The position numbers and the translations under genes are program-made. DNA of 33,805 nt from an uncultured Prevotella sp. (GTDB taxonomy: Bacteria; Bacteroidota; Bacteroidia; Bacteroidales; Bacteroidaceae): the NCBI GenBank assembly GCA_937906495.1, contig CALCVT010000059.1, positions 1 to 33,805 of the forward strand, in the 5' to 3' direction. Positions 7,667-17,400 of this stretch are shown here, in pieces (the first letter of the stretch is position 1; every line of letters starts with the position of its first letter). Below the pieces are notes generated by a model that searched no databases, was not told the DNA's origin, and was given only the letters and a program-made list of their open reading frames with translations.

Positions 7667-10504
7667 TTACTTCACTACAATATTTACGATTCGTCCCGGC
7701 ACCACAATCACCTTGACTACCTGCTTGCCTTCCAGATACTTTTGTGCCTGTTCTGATGCTAAGGTTGCCTCTTGGATTGCTTCCTTAGTTGCATCGGCTG
7801 CAAAGTCGAGCGTGAAGCGTGTTTTACCATTAAACGAAACGCTCAAGGTTTGGCTTGACTCTTTAAGATAATCTTCATTGAATACAGGCCAAGGTGCATC
7901 GCACACTGTGGTTTCGTGTCCTAAGTTATGCCATAATTCCTCGCAGATATGGGGAGTAAATGGAGCCAGCAATACTACCAATTGCTCAAGGATTGAGCGA
8001 CTTACGCATTTTTGCTGTGCCAACTCGCCTACAGCTATCATGAATGCGGGAACTGAGGTGTTATAAGAGAATTCCTCGATATCCTCACTTACCTTCTTGA
8101 TGAGTTTATGAAGAGTTTTGAGGTTTTCCTTAGTTGGCTCGGCATCAGTCACTGCCCATTCGCCATTCTTGGGGTAGAAGAGATTCCACGTTTTACGCAG
8201 AAAACGGAAGCAGCCGTCTATACCATTTGAATCCCAAGGCTTGCTCTGGCTGATAGGACCAAGGAACATTTCGTACAAACGGAGGGTATCGGCACCAAAC
8301 TTCTCGACAATCATGTCGGGATTTACTACGTTGTACATCGACTTCGACATCTTTTCGATAGCCCAGCCACAAATGTATTTACCATCTTCAAACAAGAACT
8401 CAGCATCGGCAAATTCCGGACGCCAGGCACGGAAAGCCTCAACATCGAGCACATCGTTCTGCACCATGTTTACGTCTACATGAATCGGCGTTACCTCGTA
8501 ATCGTCCTTTAGTCCAAGACTTACAAAGGTATTGCTATCTTTAATGCGGTATACAAAGTTAGAACGGCCCTGTATCATGCCCTGGTTTACCAGCTTGCGA
8601 TAAGGTTCATCCTGGCACGATACGCCTAAGTCAAAGAGGAACTTGTTCCAGAAACGGCTATATATAAGGTGTCCGGTTGCATGCTCTGAACCTCCAATGT
8701 AAAGGTCAACATGCTGCCAGTAGTTGCCTGCCTCGTTTCCTACAAGAGTCTGTTCATTGTGCGGATCCATGTAACGCAAGTAGTAAGCTGACGATCCGGC
8801 AAAACCAGGCATCGTAGAGAGTTCAAGGGGGAATACCTTTACCTGGTCGATGCGACTATTGTCGGTCACGCAGTTATTTTCGGTATCCCAGGCCCAGCGT
8901 GTGGCATTGCCGAGTGGCGGTTCACCGCTTTCGGTCGGCAAGAATTTAGTTACCTCGGGCAATTCGAGCGGCAAACAGGATGTCGGAACCATATAAGGCA
9001 TTCCTTCCTTATAATATACAGGGAAGGGTTCGCCCCAATAGCGCTGACGCGAGAAGATAGCATCGCGCAAGCGGTAATTCACCTTTACACGTCCCAACCC
9101 ATTTTCTGTCACAAATTTCTTGGTTGCTGCGATGGCCTCTTTTACAGTCAATCCATTAAGGGTAAAGCCCTGCAGACTCGTTTTACCCGCAGCGGGCGAA
9201 TTTTGCACAATGCCTTCTTTAGCATCAAAGCTCTCCTCGCTCACATCGGCACCCTCAATAAGAGGAACCACCGGGAGGTTAAAATGACGGGCAAAGGCAT
9301 AGTCGCGCGAGTCGTGTGCGGGCACGGCCATAATGGCTCCGGTGCCATATCCTGCCAACACATAGTCGCTAATCCATACCGGAATAGCATCGCCAGTAAA
9401 CGGATTCACGGCATACGAACCGCTAAACACACCGGTAACACGGCGGTCGGCCATGCGTTCACGCTCTGTGCGTTTTTTAGTTGCTTCGAGATAGGCTTCT
9501 ACGGCTTCGCGCTGCTCGGGGGTTGTAAGTTGTGCCACCAATTCGCTCTCGGGAGCCAGTACCATAAAGGTTACGCCAAAGATTGTATCGGCACGGGTTG
9601 TAAAGATGGTAAACTTCGCGTCTGAGTCTTTAACGGCAAATTCCATCTCGGTACCTTCTGAGCGACCAATCCAGTTGCGTTGCGTCTCTTTAATAGAGTC
9701 GGACCAGTCTATTGTTTCGAGCCCTTCGAGCAAACGCTGTGCATAAGCCGACACACGCAGACACCATTGTTTCATTTTTTTCTGCACAACGGGGTATCCG
9801 CCACGCTCACTCACACCGTCAACCACCTCATCGTTGGCCAATACGGTACCGAGTTTCGGACACCAGTTAACCATCGTTTCGCCCAGATAGGCTATACGGT
9901 AGTTCATAAGTACCTGCTGCTGTTCAGCTTCGCTCATGGCGTTCCACTCTGAGGCGGTAAGGTGGATATCTTCGCTTTGGGCCACCTGTAATCCTTCGGT
10001 ACCCTGCTTTTCAAGGTGGGCCACCAAGCTACTGATGGGCTGTGCCTTCTGTTCGGCCAAATTATAGCATGATTCAAACATCTGCACAAAGGCCCACTGG
10101 GTCCAGTGATAATAGGAGGGGTCGCAGGTACGCACCTCGCGGTCCCAGTCAAAGCTAAAACCTATTTTATCGAGTTGCTCGCGGTAGCGGGCTATGTTTT
10201 TGACGGTTGTTACAGCCGGATGCTGTCCGGTCTGAATAGCATATTGCTCTGCCGGAAGGCCGTAGGCATCATATCCCATCGGATTGAGCACATTGTATCC
10301 CTTTGAACGCTTGTAGCGTGCATAGATGTCGGATGCAATATAGCCCAACGGGTGGCCCACGTGCAAACCTGCACCTGAGGGATAGGGAAACATGTTGAGA
10401 ACATAGAATTTGGGCTTGCTCTCATCAATTTCCACATGATATGTCTTTTCGGTGGCCCAGGTTTGCTGCCACTTCTGCTCAATCTCTCTGAATTTATACT
10501 CCAT
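7667..10504 (-). CDS. leuS: Leucyl-tRNA synthetase
   Basis: Encodes 945 residues. The class I signature HIGH appears as HVGH (residues 48-51), and KMSKS is at 718-722. The CP1 editing domain is present, with segments such as GYGTGAIMAVPAHDSRDYAFA. The C-terminal part contains the anticodon-binding domain (LLAPFTPHICEELWHNLGH) and a final domain ending in VKVIVVPGRIVNIVVK. The enzyme charges tRNA-Leu with leucine and edits misacylated tRNA. It is the first gene of the minus-strand cluster and has a consensus promoter 43 nt upstream. Confidence 0.99.
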   Translation of the reverse strand: MEYKFREIEQKWQQTWATEKTYHVEIDESKPKFYVLNMFPYPSGAGLHVGHPLGYIASDIYARYKRSKGYNVLNPMGYDAYGLPAEQYAIQTGQHPAVTTVKNIARYREQLDKIGFSFDWDREVRTCDPSYYHWTQWAFVQMFESCYNLAEQKAQPISSLVAHLEKQGTEGLQVAQSEDIHLTASEWNAMSEAEQQQVLMNYRIAYLGETMVNWCPKLGTVLANDEVVDGVSERGGYPVVQKKMKQWCLRVSAYAQRLLEGLETIDWSDSIKETQRNWIGRSEGTEMEFAVKDSDAKFTIFTTRADTIFGVTFMVLAPESELVAQLTTPEQREAVEAYLEATKKRTERERMADRRVTGVFSGSYAVNPFTGDAIPVWISDYVLAGYGTGAIMAVPAHDSRDYAFARHFNLPVVPLIEGADVSEESFDAKEGIVQNSPAAGKTSLQGFTLNGLTVKEAIAATKKFVTENGLGRVKVNYRLRDAIFSRQRYWGEPFPVYYKEGMPYMVPTSCLPLELPEVTKFLPTESGEPPLGNATRWAWDTENNCVTDNSRIDQVKVFPLELSTMPGFAGSSAYYLRYMDPHNEQTLVGNEAGNYWQHVDLYIGGSEHATGHLIYSRFWNKFLFDLGVSCQDEPYRKLVNQGMIQGRSNFVYRIKDSNTFVSLGLKDDYEVTPIHVDVNMVQNDVLDVEAFRAWRPEFADAEFLFEDGKYICGWAIEKMSKSMYNVVNPDMIVEKFGADTLRLYEMFLGPISQSKPWDSNGIDGCFRFLRKTWNLFYPKNGEWAVTDAEPTKENLKTLHKLIKKVSEDIEEFSYNTSVPAFMIAVGELAQQKCVSRSILEQLVVLLAPFTPHICEELWHNLGHETTVCDAPWPVFNEDYLKESSQTLSVSFNGKTRFTLDFAADATKEAIQEATLASEQAQKYLEGKQVVKVIVVPGRIVNIVVK

Positions 10505-10546
10505 TTCTTCTTTGAATATATTGCTGTAAATAACACAAAGTCAGTG

Positions 10547-10577
10547 CAAAAATACTGCAAGCAACGAGAAGAGCAAA
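10547..10577 (-). promoter_or_regulatory. Consensus Bacteroidetes promoter of leuS
   Basis: On the minus strand TTTG (10574-10577) is followed after 19 nt by TATTTTTG (10547-10554). The predicted start near 10541 gives a leader of about 37 nt to the leuS ATG at 10504. Confidence 0.82.
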
Positions 10578-10843
10578 ACGAAACGCCGAAAGTTTTACGT
10601 TTTAGGCTGTATATCTTACACAGGGGTTAGCCAAGCACCCACACGCGCTTAGCTTCGATATTTAGTTTTGGGGTGTCAGCAAAACATTCCAGAGGCAAAA
10701 ACAGGACGTTAACATAACCACTCAAACCCATCAGCCGATGGGCCAGCAAAACACGTTTTAGCCCTAATGAATAGCCCTGGATTGCAAAACTTAAAGTTAG
10801 ACAGCTACACTTTTTCTTTTTCACAAAAAATACGTTCGCTGCC
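10578..10843. other. Non-coding spacer between the divergent leuS and nrdD transcription units
   Basis: About 265 nt between the leuS promoter and the riboswitch promoter. Short open frames here have no family resemblance and no ribosome-binding context. CAGCAAAACA occurs near 10677 and 10743, but no regular structure could be supported. No gene is called. Confidence 0.5.
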
Positions 10844-10874
10844 TTTGCACTTTCCAAACCTTGCCGTATCTTTG
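10844..10874 (+). promoter_or_regulatory. Consensus promoter of the riboswitch-nrdDG unit
   Basis: TTTG (10844-10847) is followed after 19 nt by TATCTTTG (10867-10874). Transcription would start near 10881, right at the 5' edge of the riboswitch. The 16-nt core TTGCCGTATCTTTGCT is identical to that of the nadA promoter at 19671-19686. Confidence 0.85.
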
Positions 10875-10883
10875 CTGCGCATT

Positions 10884-11050
10884 TATGGTTCGGCAGCCTA
10901 TAAAATGCCGCCAAGAGGGAAGGCCGTGCAAGTCGGCCGCAGTACCCGCTGCTGTAAGTTCTTTAGTGCTTAATCCGTTGAAAACCACTGAGTTTACGCA
11001 ACCAACTTGGGAAGGCGATTAAGTAGAGCAAGCCAGAATACCTGCCTTAT
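10884..11050 (+). promoter_or_regulatory. Cobalamin (B12) riboswitch upstream of nrdD
   Basis: The conserved blocks of the cobalamin riboswitch occur in order: GGTTC at 10887, AGAGGGAA at 10914-10921, the B12-box-like CCCGCTGCTGTAA ending at 10957, CCACTG at 10985-10990, TTGGGAAGGC at 11008-11017, and AAGCCAGAATACCTGCC at 11030-11046. A further arm (11059-11065 with 11088-11094) follows and may carry the loop that makes the regulatory kissing contact. The element binds adenosyl- or other cobalamins and normally lowers expression of the downstream gene when ligand is present. The only downstream genes are nrdD and nrdG, starting 235 nt later. Confidence 0.93.
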
Positions 11051-11121
11051 GCACTCCTCGTTGCTGCGCTCCCGGGTAATGGACGAAGCAATGCGCCATC
11101 GCAACTAAAGTTGGCCAAAAC

Positions 11122-11180
11122 GGAAAACTTTTATTTCCATTAAGTCCAAAAAGTTTTCCCAAAACGAACATTTTTTACAC
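11122..11180 (+). promoter_or_regulatory. Candidate expression-platform hairpin of the riboswitch
   Basis: An 11-bp perfect stem (GGAAAACTTTT at 11122-11132 with its complement at 11149-11159) has a 16-nt loop, and a T-run lies at 11171-11176 about 11 nt after it. This could act as a terminator in the cobalamin-bound state. The spacing to the T-run is loose, so control at the level of translation or RNA decay remains possible. A further 105 nt without clear structure lead to the nrdD start. Confidence 0.45.
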
Positions 11181-11284
11181 TACAATTCTACTTCGGCCCT
11201 CAAGCCGGACTCTTTGGTGCGCCCCTATGCGAACAACGCAAGCCTTGCCTTGCATTCACAGTATATATATCTATCCACTACGCT

Positions 11285-13381
11285 ATGTGCACAGATAACT
11301 TTATCATAACCAAGCGCGACGGCTCAACCGAGCGCTTCTCTGTTGAGAAAATCCGAACGGCCCTTCTCAAGGCTTTCCAGTCACAAAAGCAGCAACTCGA
11401 TGCCGACAGCCTTAACCGCATCATCCAGCGTCTGCGCTTTTGCAACGGAATGAGTGTTGAAGATATCCAAAACCAGGTGGAGGTAGCACTGATGGCCGAA
11501 CAGCACTACCAAGTGGCCAAGGCTTTTATGCTCTACCGTAAACAGCACGAAACCGACCGCGAGACTGCCGACAAACTCCGCTTTCTCATCAACTACTGCA
11601 ACTCGGCTAACCCCGCCACCGGTTCGAAGTACGATGCCAATGCCAACGTGGAAAACAAAAACATTGCCACACTCATCGGCGAACTTCCCAAGCAAGGCTT
11701 TATCCGCCTCAATCGTCGCCTGCTCTGCGACCGCATCAAAACGCTCTATGGCAAGGAACTGGCCGACCGCTACCTTTACCTGCTCAACAACCACTATATT
11801 TATAAGAACGACGAAACCTCACTGGCCAACTATTGCGCATCGATTACCATGTATCCCTGGCTGCTGAACGGCACCAAGGACATTGGCGGAAACTCTACAG
11901 CTCCCACCAACCTCAAGTCGTTCTGCGGTGGTTTTGTAAACATGGTATTTATCGTTTCGTCCATGCTTTCGGGCGCTTGTGCCACACCAGAATTCCTTAT
12001 GTACATGAGCTACTTTATTTGCAAGGAATATGGTAACGACTACTACTTGCACGCCGACCGCGTGGTCGACCTCTCAGTACGCCAGCGCACCATCGACAAG
12101 GTCATAACCGACTGCTTTGAGCAGATTGTCTACTCTATAAACCAACCCACCGGAGCACGCAACTTCCAGTCGGTATTCTGGAACATCTCGTACTACGACA
12201 AATTTTATTTTGAAAGCATCTTTGGCGACTTCCGCTTCCCCGATGGCACAGCCCCCTACTGGCCTGCTCTCGATTGGTTGCAACGCCGCTTTATGCGCTG
12301 GTTCAACCACGAACGCACCAAAGCCGTGCTCACCTTCCCGGTCGAAACAATGGCTCTCCTGTCGAAAGACGGCGAAGTGCTCGACCTGGAATATGGCGAC
12401 TTTACGGCACAGATGTATGCCGAGGGCCACAGCTTCTTTACCTATATGAGCGATAATGCCGATTCGTTAGCATCATGCTGCCGTCTGCGCAACGAAATTC
12501 AAGACAACGGCTTCAGCTATACGCTCGGTGCAGGAGGAGTATCGACCGGATCGAAATCGGTACTGACCATTAACCTTAACCGCTGCATCCAGCAAGCTAC
12601 CCGCGAAGGACGCCCCTACCTTGAATTCCTGGAGGACATTATCGACCTCATGCACAAGGTACAAATTGCCTACGACGAAAACCTGCGCGAATTGATGGCA
12701 AAAGGTATGCTGCCTCTTTTCGATGCCGGCTACATCACCCTCAAACGCCAGTATCTGACCATCGGTGTGAACGGAATGGTCGAAGCTGCCGAAAGCATGG
12801 GAATCACCATCTCCGACAATACCGAATACGAGCAGTTTGTAAGTGGCATTCTCGGCCTTATTGAAAACTACAACCACAAGTACCGCAGCAAAGACCTCAT
12901 GTTTAACTGCGAAATGATACCGGCCGAAAACGTGGGTGTAAAACACGCACGCTGGGACCGCGAAGACGGATACTATGTGCCGCGCGACTGCTACAACTCA
13001 TACTTCTACGTAGTTGAGGATACGCAAACCGACATCATCGAAAAGTTCCGCCTGCACGGACGCCGCTACATCGAACATCTGACGGGGGGATCGGCACTTC
13101 ACATGAACCTCGACGAACACCTTTCGGCTGCACAATACCGTCAGTTGCTGCGCGTGGCTGCCAAAGAGGGATGCAACTACTTTACCTTTAACATCCCCAA
13201 TACGCTTTGCAACCAGTGCGGACACATCGACAAGCACCACCTCAAGGAGTGCCCTGTATGCCATTCTACCGACATCGACTACCTGACGCGCATTATTGGA
13301 TACTTGAAACGTGTGTCGAACTTCTCGCTCGATCGTCAAAAGGAGGCTGCTCACCGCTACTACCAAAAGGTTAATGCCTAA
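11285..13381 (+). CDS. nrdD: Anaerobic (class III) ribonucleoside-triphosphate reductase
   Basis: Encodes 698 residues. An N-terminal ATP-cone occupies about residues 1-95 (ITKRDGSTERFSVEKIRTAL) and serves allosteric control. The catalytic barrel follows. Near the C-terminus are four zinc-site cysteines, C642, C645, C656 and C659 (CNQC and CPVC). The glycyl-radical loop RIIGYLKRVSNFS places the radical at G672. The enzyme reduces NTPs to dNTPs without oxygen, using formate as reductant in characterised members, after activation by NrdG. It is followed 12 nt later by nrdG and preceded by a cobalamin riboswitch, so both genes are probably repressed by B12. Confidence 0.98.
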   Translation: MCTDNFIITKRDGSTERFSVEKIRTALLKAFQSQKQQLDADSLNRIIQRLRFCNGMSVEDIQNQVEVALMAEQHYQVAKAFMLYRKQHETDRETADKLRFLINYCNSANPATGSKYDANANVENKNIATLIGELPKQGFIRLNRRLLCDRIKTLYGKELADRYLYLLNNHYIYKNDETSLANYCASITMYPWLLNGTKDIGGNSTAPTNLKSFCGGFVNMVFIVSSMLSGACATPEFLMYMSYFICKEYGNDYYLHADRVVDLSVRQRTIDKVITDCFEQIVYSINQPTGARNFQSVFWNISYYDKFYFESIFGDFRFPDGTAPYWPALDWLQRRFMRWFNHERTKAVLTFPVETMALLSKDGEVLDLEYGDFTAQMYAEGHSFFTYMSDNADSLASCCRLRNEIQDNGFSYTLGAGGVSTGSKSVLTINLNRCIQQATREGRPYLEFLEDIIDLMHKVQIAYDENLRELMAKGMLPLFDAGYITLKRQYLTIGVNGMVEAAESMGITISDNTEYEQFVSGILGLIENYNHKYRSKDLMFNCEMIPAENVGVKHARWDREDGYYVPRDCYNSYFYVVEDTQTDIIEKFRLHGRRYIEHLTGGSALHMNLDEHLSAAQYRQLLRVAAKEGCNYFTFNIPNTLCNQCGHIDKHHLKECPVCHSTDIDYLTRIIGYLKRVSNFSLDRQKEAAHRYYQKVNA

Positions 13382-13393
13382 ACCCTTGCCTAC

Positions 13394-13870
13394 ATGCTGA
13401 AATATGTAAATTACGACATCGTGTTCCAAGAGTTTCCCGACGAGGTGACACTGGCCATCAACCTCTCGCTCTGCCCCAATGGCTGCGTGGGGTGCCACAG
13501 TGCTCACCTGCGGGGCGACTGCGGCGAGCTATTGACACGCGAAAGGCTCACAGCACTCATCGACTCTTACAAGGATAACATTACCTGTGTAGCACTGATG
13601 GGGGGCGACAACGACCCGGCAAGCGTGCTCGATATGCTGGCTTTCGTCAAGGAGCACTACCAAAATAAACTACATACCGGATGGTACTCGGGACGCACTT
13701 GGGAACCCTCGGCCGACATGCTGCTCAGCGCTCTCGACTACCTCAAACTGGGCCCATACATTGCATCGCTCGGACCGCTCAACTCGCCCGACACCAACCA
13801 ACGCTTGTACCGCGTTACACCGCAAGGCCAACTCGAAAACATCACGGCGCGTTTTTGGAAAAAACACTGA
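13394..13870 (+). CDS. nrdG: Anaerobic ribonucleotide reductase activating protein (radical SAM)
   Basis: Encodes 158 residues, the usual size for NrdG. The radical-SAM cluster motif CPNGCVGC gives C27, C31 and C34 (CX3CX2C). VALMGGDNDP matches the SAM-binding GGD/E region, and TGWYSGRTWE is typical of NrdG. The protein uses a 4Fe-4S cluster and S-adenosylmethionine to generate the glycyl radical on NrdD. It is co-transcribed with nrdD (gap 12 nt), and the unit ends at a long perfect hairpin at 14039-14080. Confidence 0.96.
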   Translation: MLKYVNYDIVFQEFPDEVTLAINLSLCPNGCVGCHSAHLRGDCGELLTRERLTALIDSYKDNITCVALMGGDNDPASVLDMLAFVKEHYQNKLHTGWYSGRTWEPSADMLLSALDYLKLGPYIASLGPLNSPDTNQRLYRVTPQGQLENITARFWKKH

Positions 13871-14038
13871 TTGCGTATAAGCGGCCTGCCATGAGCAAAT
13901 GTTGCTGAATGACTTTGGTTGTGGCCAACAGGTATGCCCCTATGTCTTGAAAGGACACACTCTAAGTGGTGCCATACGCTTGGGGCTGTTTTGCTATGAT
14001 GCAAAATGATGCATTTCCCTGTACCAAACATTTAAACA
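13871..14038. other. Spacer after nrdG
   Basis: About 170 nt between the nrdG stop and the terminator. An open frame on the opposite strand overlaps the nrdG 3' end, but it lacks family features. No gene or clear element is supported here. Confidence 0.5.
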
Positions 14039-14080
14039 AACCCAAGGGCCGGCTTGCAATTGCAAGCCGGCCCTTGGGTT
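14039..14080 (+). terminator. 21-bp perfect palindrome terminating nrdDG
   Basis: The two 21-nt arms (14039-14059 and 14060-14080) are perfectly complementary, with the centre at TTGCAATTGCAA, and the stem is very GC-rich. There is no long T-run, but the position 168 nt after nrdG and the strength of the stem suggest a terminator or a barrier to RNA decay. It works equally on both strands. Confidence 0.7.
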
Positions 14081-14123
14081 AATACATATATACTGCCCCA
14101 CTCTGCTTAAACGCTTTTTCCGG

Positions 14124-14280
14124 ACACGCGTGCTGAAAAATAAACACCTGGTGTAAAAAGTTCTACACCTGTCTTTAAATTCCGACTTGTATGCTACTCG
14201 CCTGGGGGCTTTATCTATGCGCACTACGCCCTTTCATACCTGCAGTGCACACCCTTTTTACCTGCAAGCACACCTAACTC
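14124..14280 (+). repeat. Periodic ACACC/ACCTGC direct repeats (about 21-bp pitch)
   Basis: ACAC-headed units start at 14124, 14144 and 14165 (steps 20 and 21). The middle one is the palindrome ACACCTGGTGT. A second pair, ACCTGCA followed by GCACACC, starts at 14238 and 14260 (step 22). AAAGTTCT recurs near 14158, 14356 and 14386. The units lie between the convergent nrdG and sbcC genes. Related units occur at 24951-25022 and 33701-33741. Confidence 0.55.
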
Positions 14281-14397
14281 TTGCAGCATATAGCTATTCA
14301 ACTCACTTTTCCTGCCGCTGCCTTGCTACAAGGCATTCGCCCTGTTCATACTTACAAAGTTCTCAAGCCAAAGCCTCATCCCAACAAAGTTCTTAAA

Positions 14398-14443
14398 CAA
14401 CGGCCCGGACATCCCCGCATAGGCAAGGTTGTCCGGGCCGTTG
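14398..14443 (-). terminator. Terminator hairpin of sbcDC
   Basis: A 13-bp perfect GC-rich stem (CAACGGCCCGGAC at 14398-14410 with 14431-14443) with a 20-nt loop lies just past the sbcC stop at 14476. On the minus strand it is followed by a short T-rich segment. Confidence 0.8.
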
Positions 14444-14475
14444 ACTGCTGCTAAAAAACAGGATTGGCAGCCGGC

Positions 14476-17400
14476 TTAACCTATGCGTACAACGCAATGG
14501 TTACTGCCCGACTCCCTGCATACACAAATCTGTGGCGAAAGTTGAGCGCCCGTCTGCGTAGCCGAACAAATAACTCCTACCTTTCTTCCGGGTGTCTGCT
14601 CCAGGTTACAAAGAGCTTGCATCACAAGGCTGTACGAGGTATCGTCCCAATTAACCGGAATATCAGCTATGAACAACGACTCTGAAGCAGCATCATTGTC
14701 CAGCAACGAAGCCAATGCCAAAGCCAATGCCAGGCTTACCACAAAGTTCTCGCCACTCGAAAGGGTGGTGATTGAACGATGCAAATCGAAGCAATCGCCA
14801 TCAACAACCTCTATGCTCAGCGAACCCTGCTGTACACACAACCCATAACGGGGCGCAATTTGTTGCAAATGACGGTTGGCACAAGCCACCAAACTTTGAA
14901 GTATATAGGCTTGGGCCAGATTGCGAAAGCGCTGACCGTCTGCCGACCCCAAAAGCATGTTCAAGCGTTCCCACTCCTTATAATCGGCCACGGCAGCATC
15001 CAGTTGTGTACTCAGCAGTTCTACGCGCCGCTCACAGTTTTCGTGCGAATGGATGCGCGCAACCGAAAGGTTCAGTTGCTCGTCAATTTTGGCCACACGC
15101 TGCTGGTGTTCGTCGAGTTTTGCCCGCAGTTCGTCAACCGACACCTGGTCGCCATCCTCCGGCCGGCTGGTTGATGCCTGCAAGCGGAGCAATGCCTTAC
15201 GGCTCTGTTCCAAACGGTTACTGGCCACAATGCGCTGTTCCTTCTGCTCGTCCAACTTGCGCCGCAGGGCTTTCCAGTCGCGTACATCCGAAAAGAGCAT
15301 ATCGAGTTCTGAAAACTGCACGGGCGAATGTGCTCCGTTAAAACGCAATATGAGCAAGTCGAGTTGCTGCTGCTTTTCCTGCAACAGCTGCTGGTTGTTT
15401 TGACGGCAGTTGAGCAAGTTTTCGCGTATGCCCTCAAGCTGTTTGATCTGGCCGCGCTCTGCCTCGTATTCCCGATACAGCGTTTGTTCTGCCATTCGGG
15501 CTTCATTCACAGCATTCTGCAGTTTTTCGGCTTCTTGCTGAGGAGTTTCAGCACCAAAGAGGTGGCGCATTTCCTCGTACTTGCGCTCCAGGTCTTCGCG
15601 CGAGGCATCTCGCCCTTCACGGCTCACCACTACTACGCGCTGTGCCTCATCAACATTGGCCTGTGCCCCCTTTATCTCCTCGTGTAGCAAGTCTACAGCC
15701 CGCTGGTTCTCCTCGAGTGCCATACAAGTCATGTTCCAATCGTTGTGTAGGTCTGAAAGACGCATGCGGAGCGAATCGGCATTGTTTTTCCAGTCGGTAA
15801 ACCATCCCGAAAGGGTAATCATCTCGTCAAGGTCGGTATAAAGTTCAGAGCAAGCCTTGTCCGAAAGGTTAATGGTTTGCTGTAACTCATCGGACGACAC
15901 TACAGCCACACGCATCTCCGTGCGTATTTTGTCCAAATAGGTGTGGTTGTCGGCCATTTTAATATCGAGCGCAGCTATTTCCTCGTTCAAACGATTAATG
16001 TGCTGCTGGTGTATATTAAAGTCATCGAGTTCGTAGTCGGCCTCGTCGGCTGCACGCGTAGTACTGTCAATTAGCAGCTGAATCATCATGGCACGCGCTT
16101 CGCGGTTGGCTGTGGGCGTACAATCGGCAAAGGAGTTATCGAGATAGGCAAAGAGTCCCCACTCCTTGATGTCAGCCTGCTGTCTGGCTTCAAGGTCGGT
16201 AAGAGCCTGCTCGCCTGCCTCAATGCGGGCCGCATCGGCTGCAATTTTTTCGCGGAGCGCTGCCAACTGACTGCGTTTGGCCAGCAACGACTCCTGCATC
16301 TCACGGTATTCCTTGTCGAGGTTGGTCAGCAATTCGCCCAGTTCGCGCTCGGTTTCGGTGTGGTAAGGATGGTGCGTGGCTCCACATACCGGACAAGCTG
16401 TACCCTCCTTGAGTTGCTTGCGCAGCTTGGTAATGTTTTCCGACTGGCTCAGGGTATAAGCCGTAGCTATGCGGTTGTAAGCTTCGTCGGCCACCAGAAT
16501 ATCAGCCTCGAGACGACTGAGTTGCTGTTGTAACTGAGCCAATTCGGTAGCCTCGCGCTTTTGTGTAGCCCGCTTCTCGGATATGCGAGCATATCCTTCC
16601 GAAATATGTTGCCAAAGCATGGCTGCACGCTGCAAAGCCGTGAGTCGGCTACGGTTTTCGGCTGCGGCTTTTTGCAGTTTGGCCGAATCGCGTCCTTGAT
16701 TAGCCTGACGGTGTATCAAGAGTTCACTTTTGAGCGCATTGAGCTTGGCCTGATGGTCGTGCTGCTCCATTTCGGCACGCTCCCCCTGCTGTTTAAGTTC
16801 AACCTTGCGCTTTTGCAGTGTTTGCTGCTTTTTATGGCTTTCGACATTGCGGTGTGTCTCGGTATGAAAAAGCGAAAGTTTATCCTTTATGAGGTCGAAC
16901 TTTTCGAACATTACGCGATGCACCGATAGGCTCTGCTTGCGGAGTTGGCGGCTGTCGATTTCGGAAGCTACCTTTGCTAGCATTTCCTGCTTTGAACGGA
17001 GTATGTTCTGGCGGCTTTCCAGCGTACGCTGGGCCAAAAGGAGCTGTTCTTCCTGCCGCTTGAGTTGTCCGGCAGCAACATTGATTTCACCGGTGAGCGC
17101 ATAGCCCCTGCTGATAACCGGTAAACGCGAAGCCTGGCGGCGCTCGGCATCGGCAGTACGCTCTTTAGCCATATCGAGCTGGGCGGCCAGGCGTTCCAAA
17201 TTTTTACACAATAACTCTATGCGGCTTAGATTGGCATTTTCTTCGCCCTTGATCTGCTCCACATCCATGCGGCGCAGGGTAATTTCCTGGTAAAGGGGCT
17301 GCATACCCACCAGGGCATCGTATCGTTCGAGCGTAAGTTCGTCGGCCCGTGTTTCCATACAGGCTTTCGTGGCATTCTGCAACAATTCTTCGCCTTCGCT

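Noticed and set aside
10627..10973. Small open frames on both strands around the riboswitch promoter
   Set aside because: They overlap a consensus promoter and the 5' part of the riboswitch, and they show no family features.
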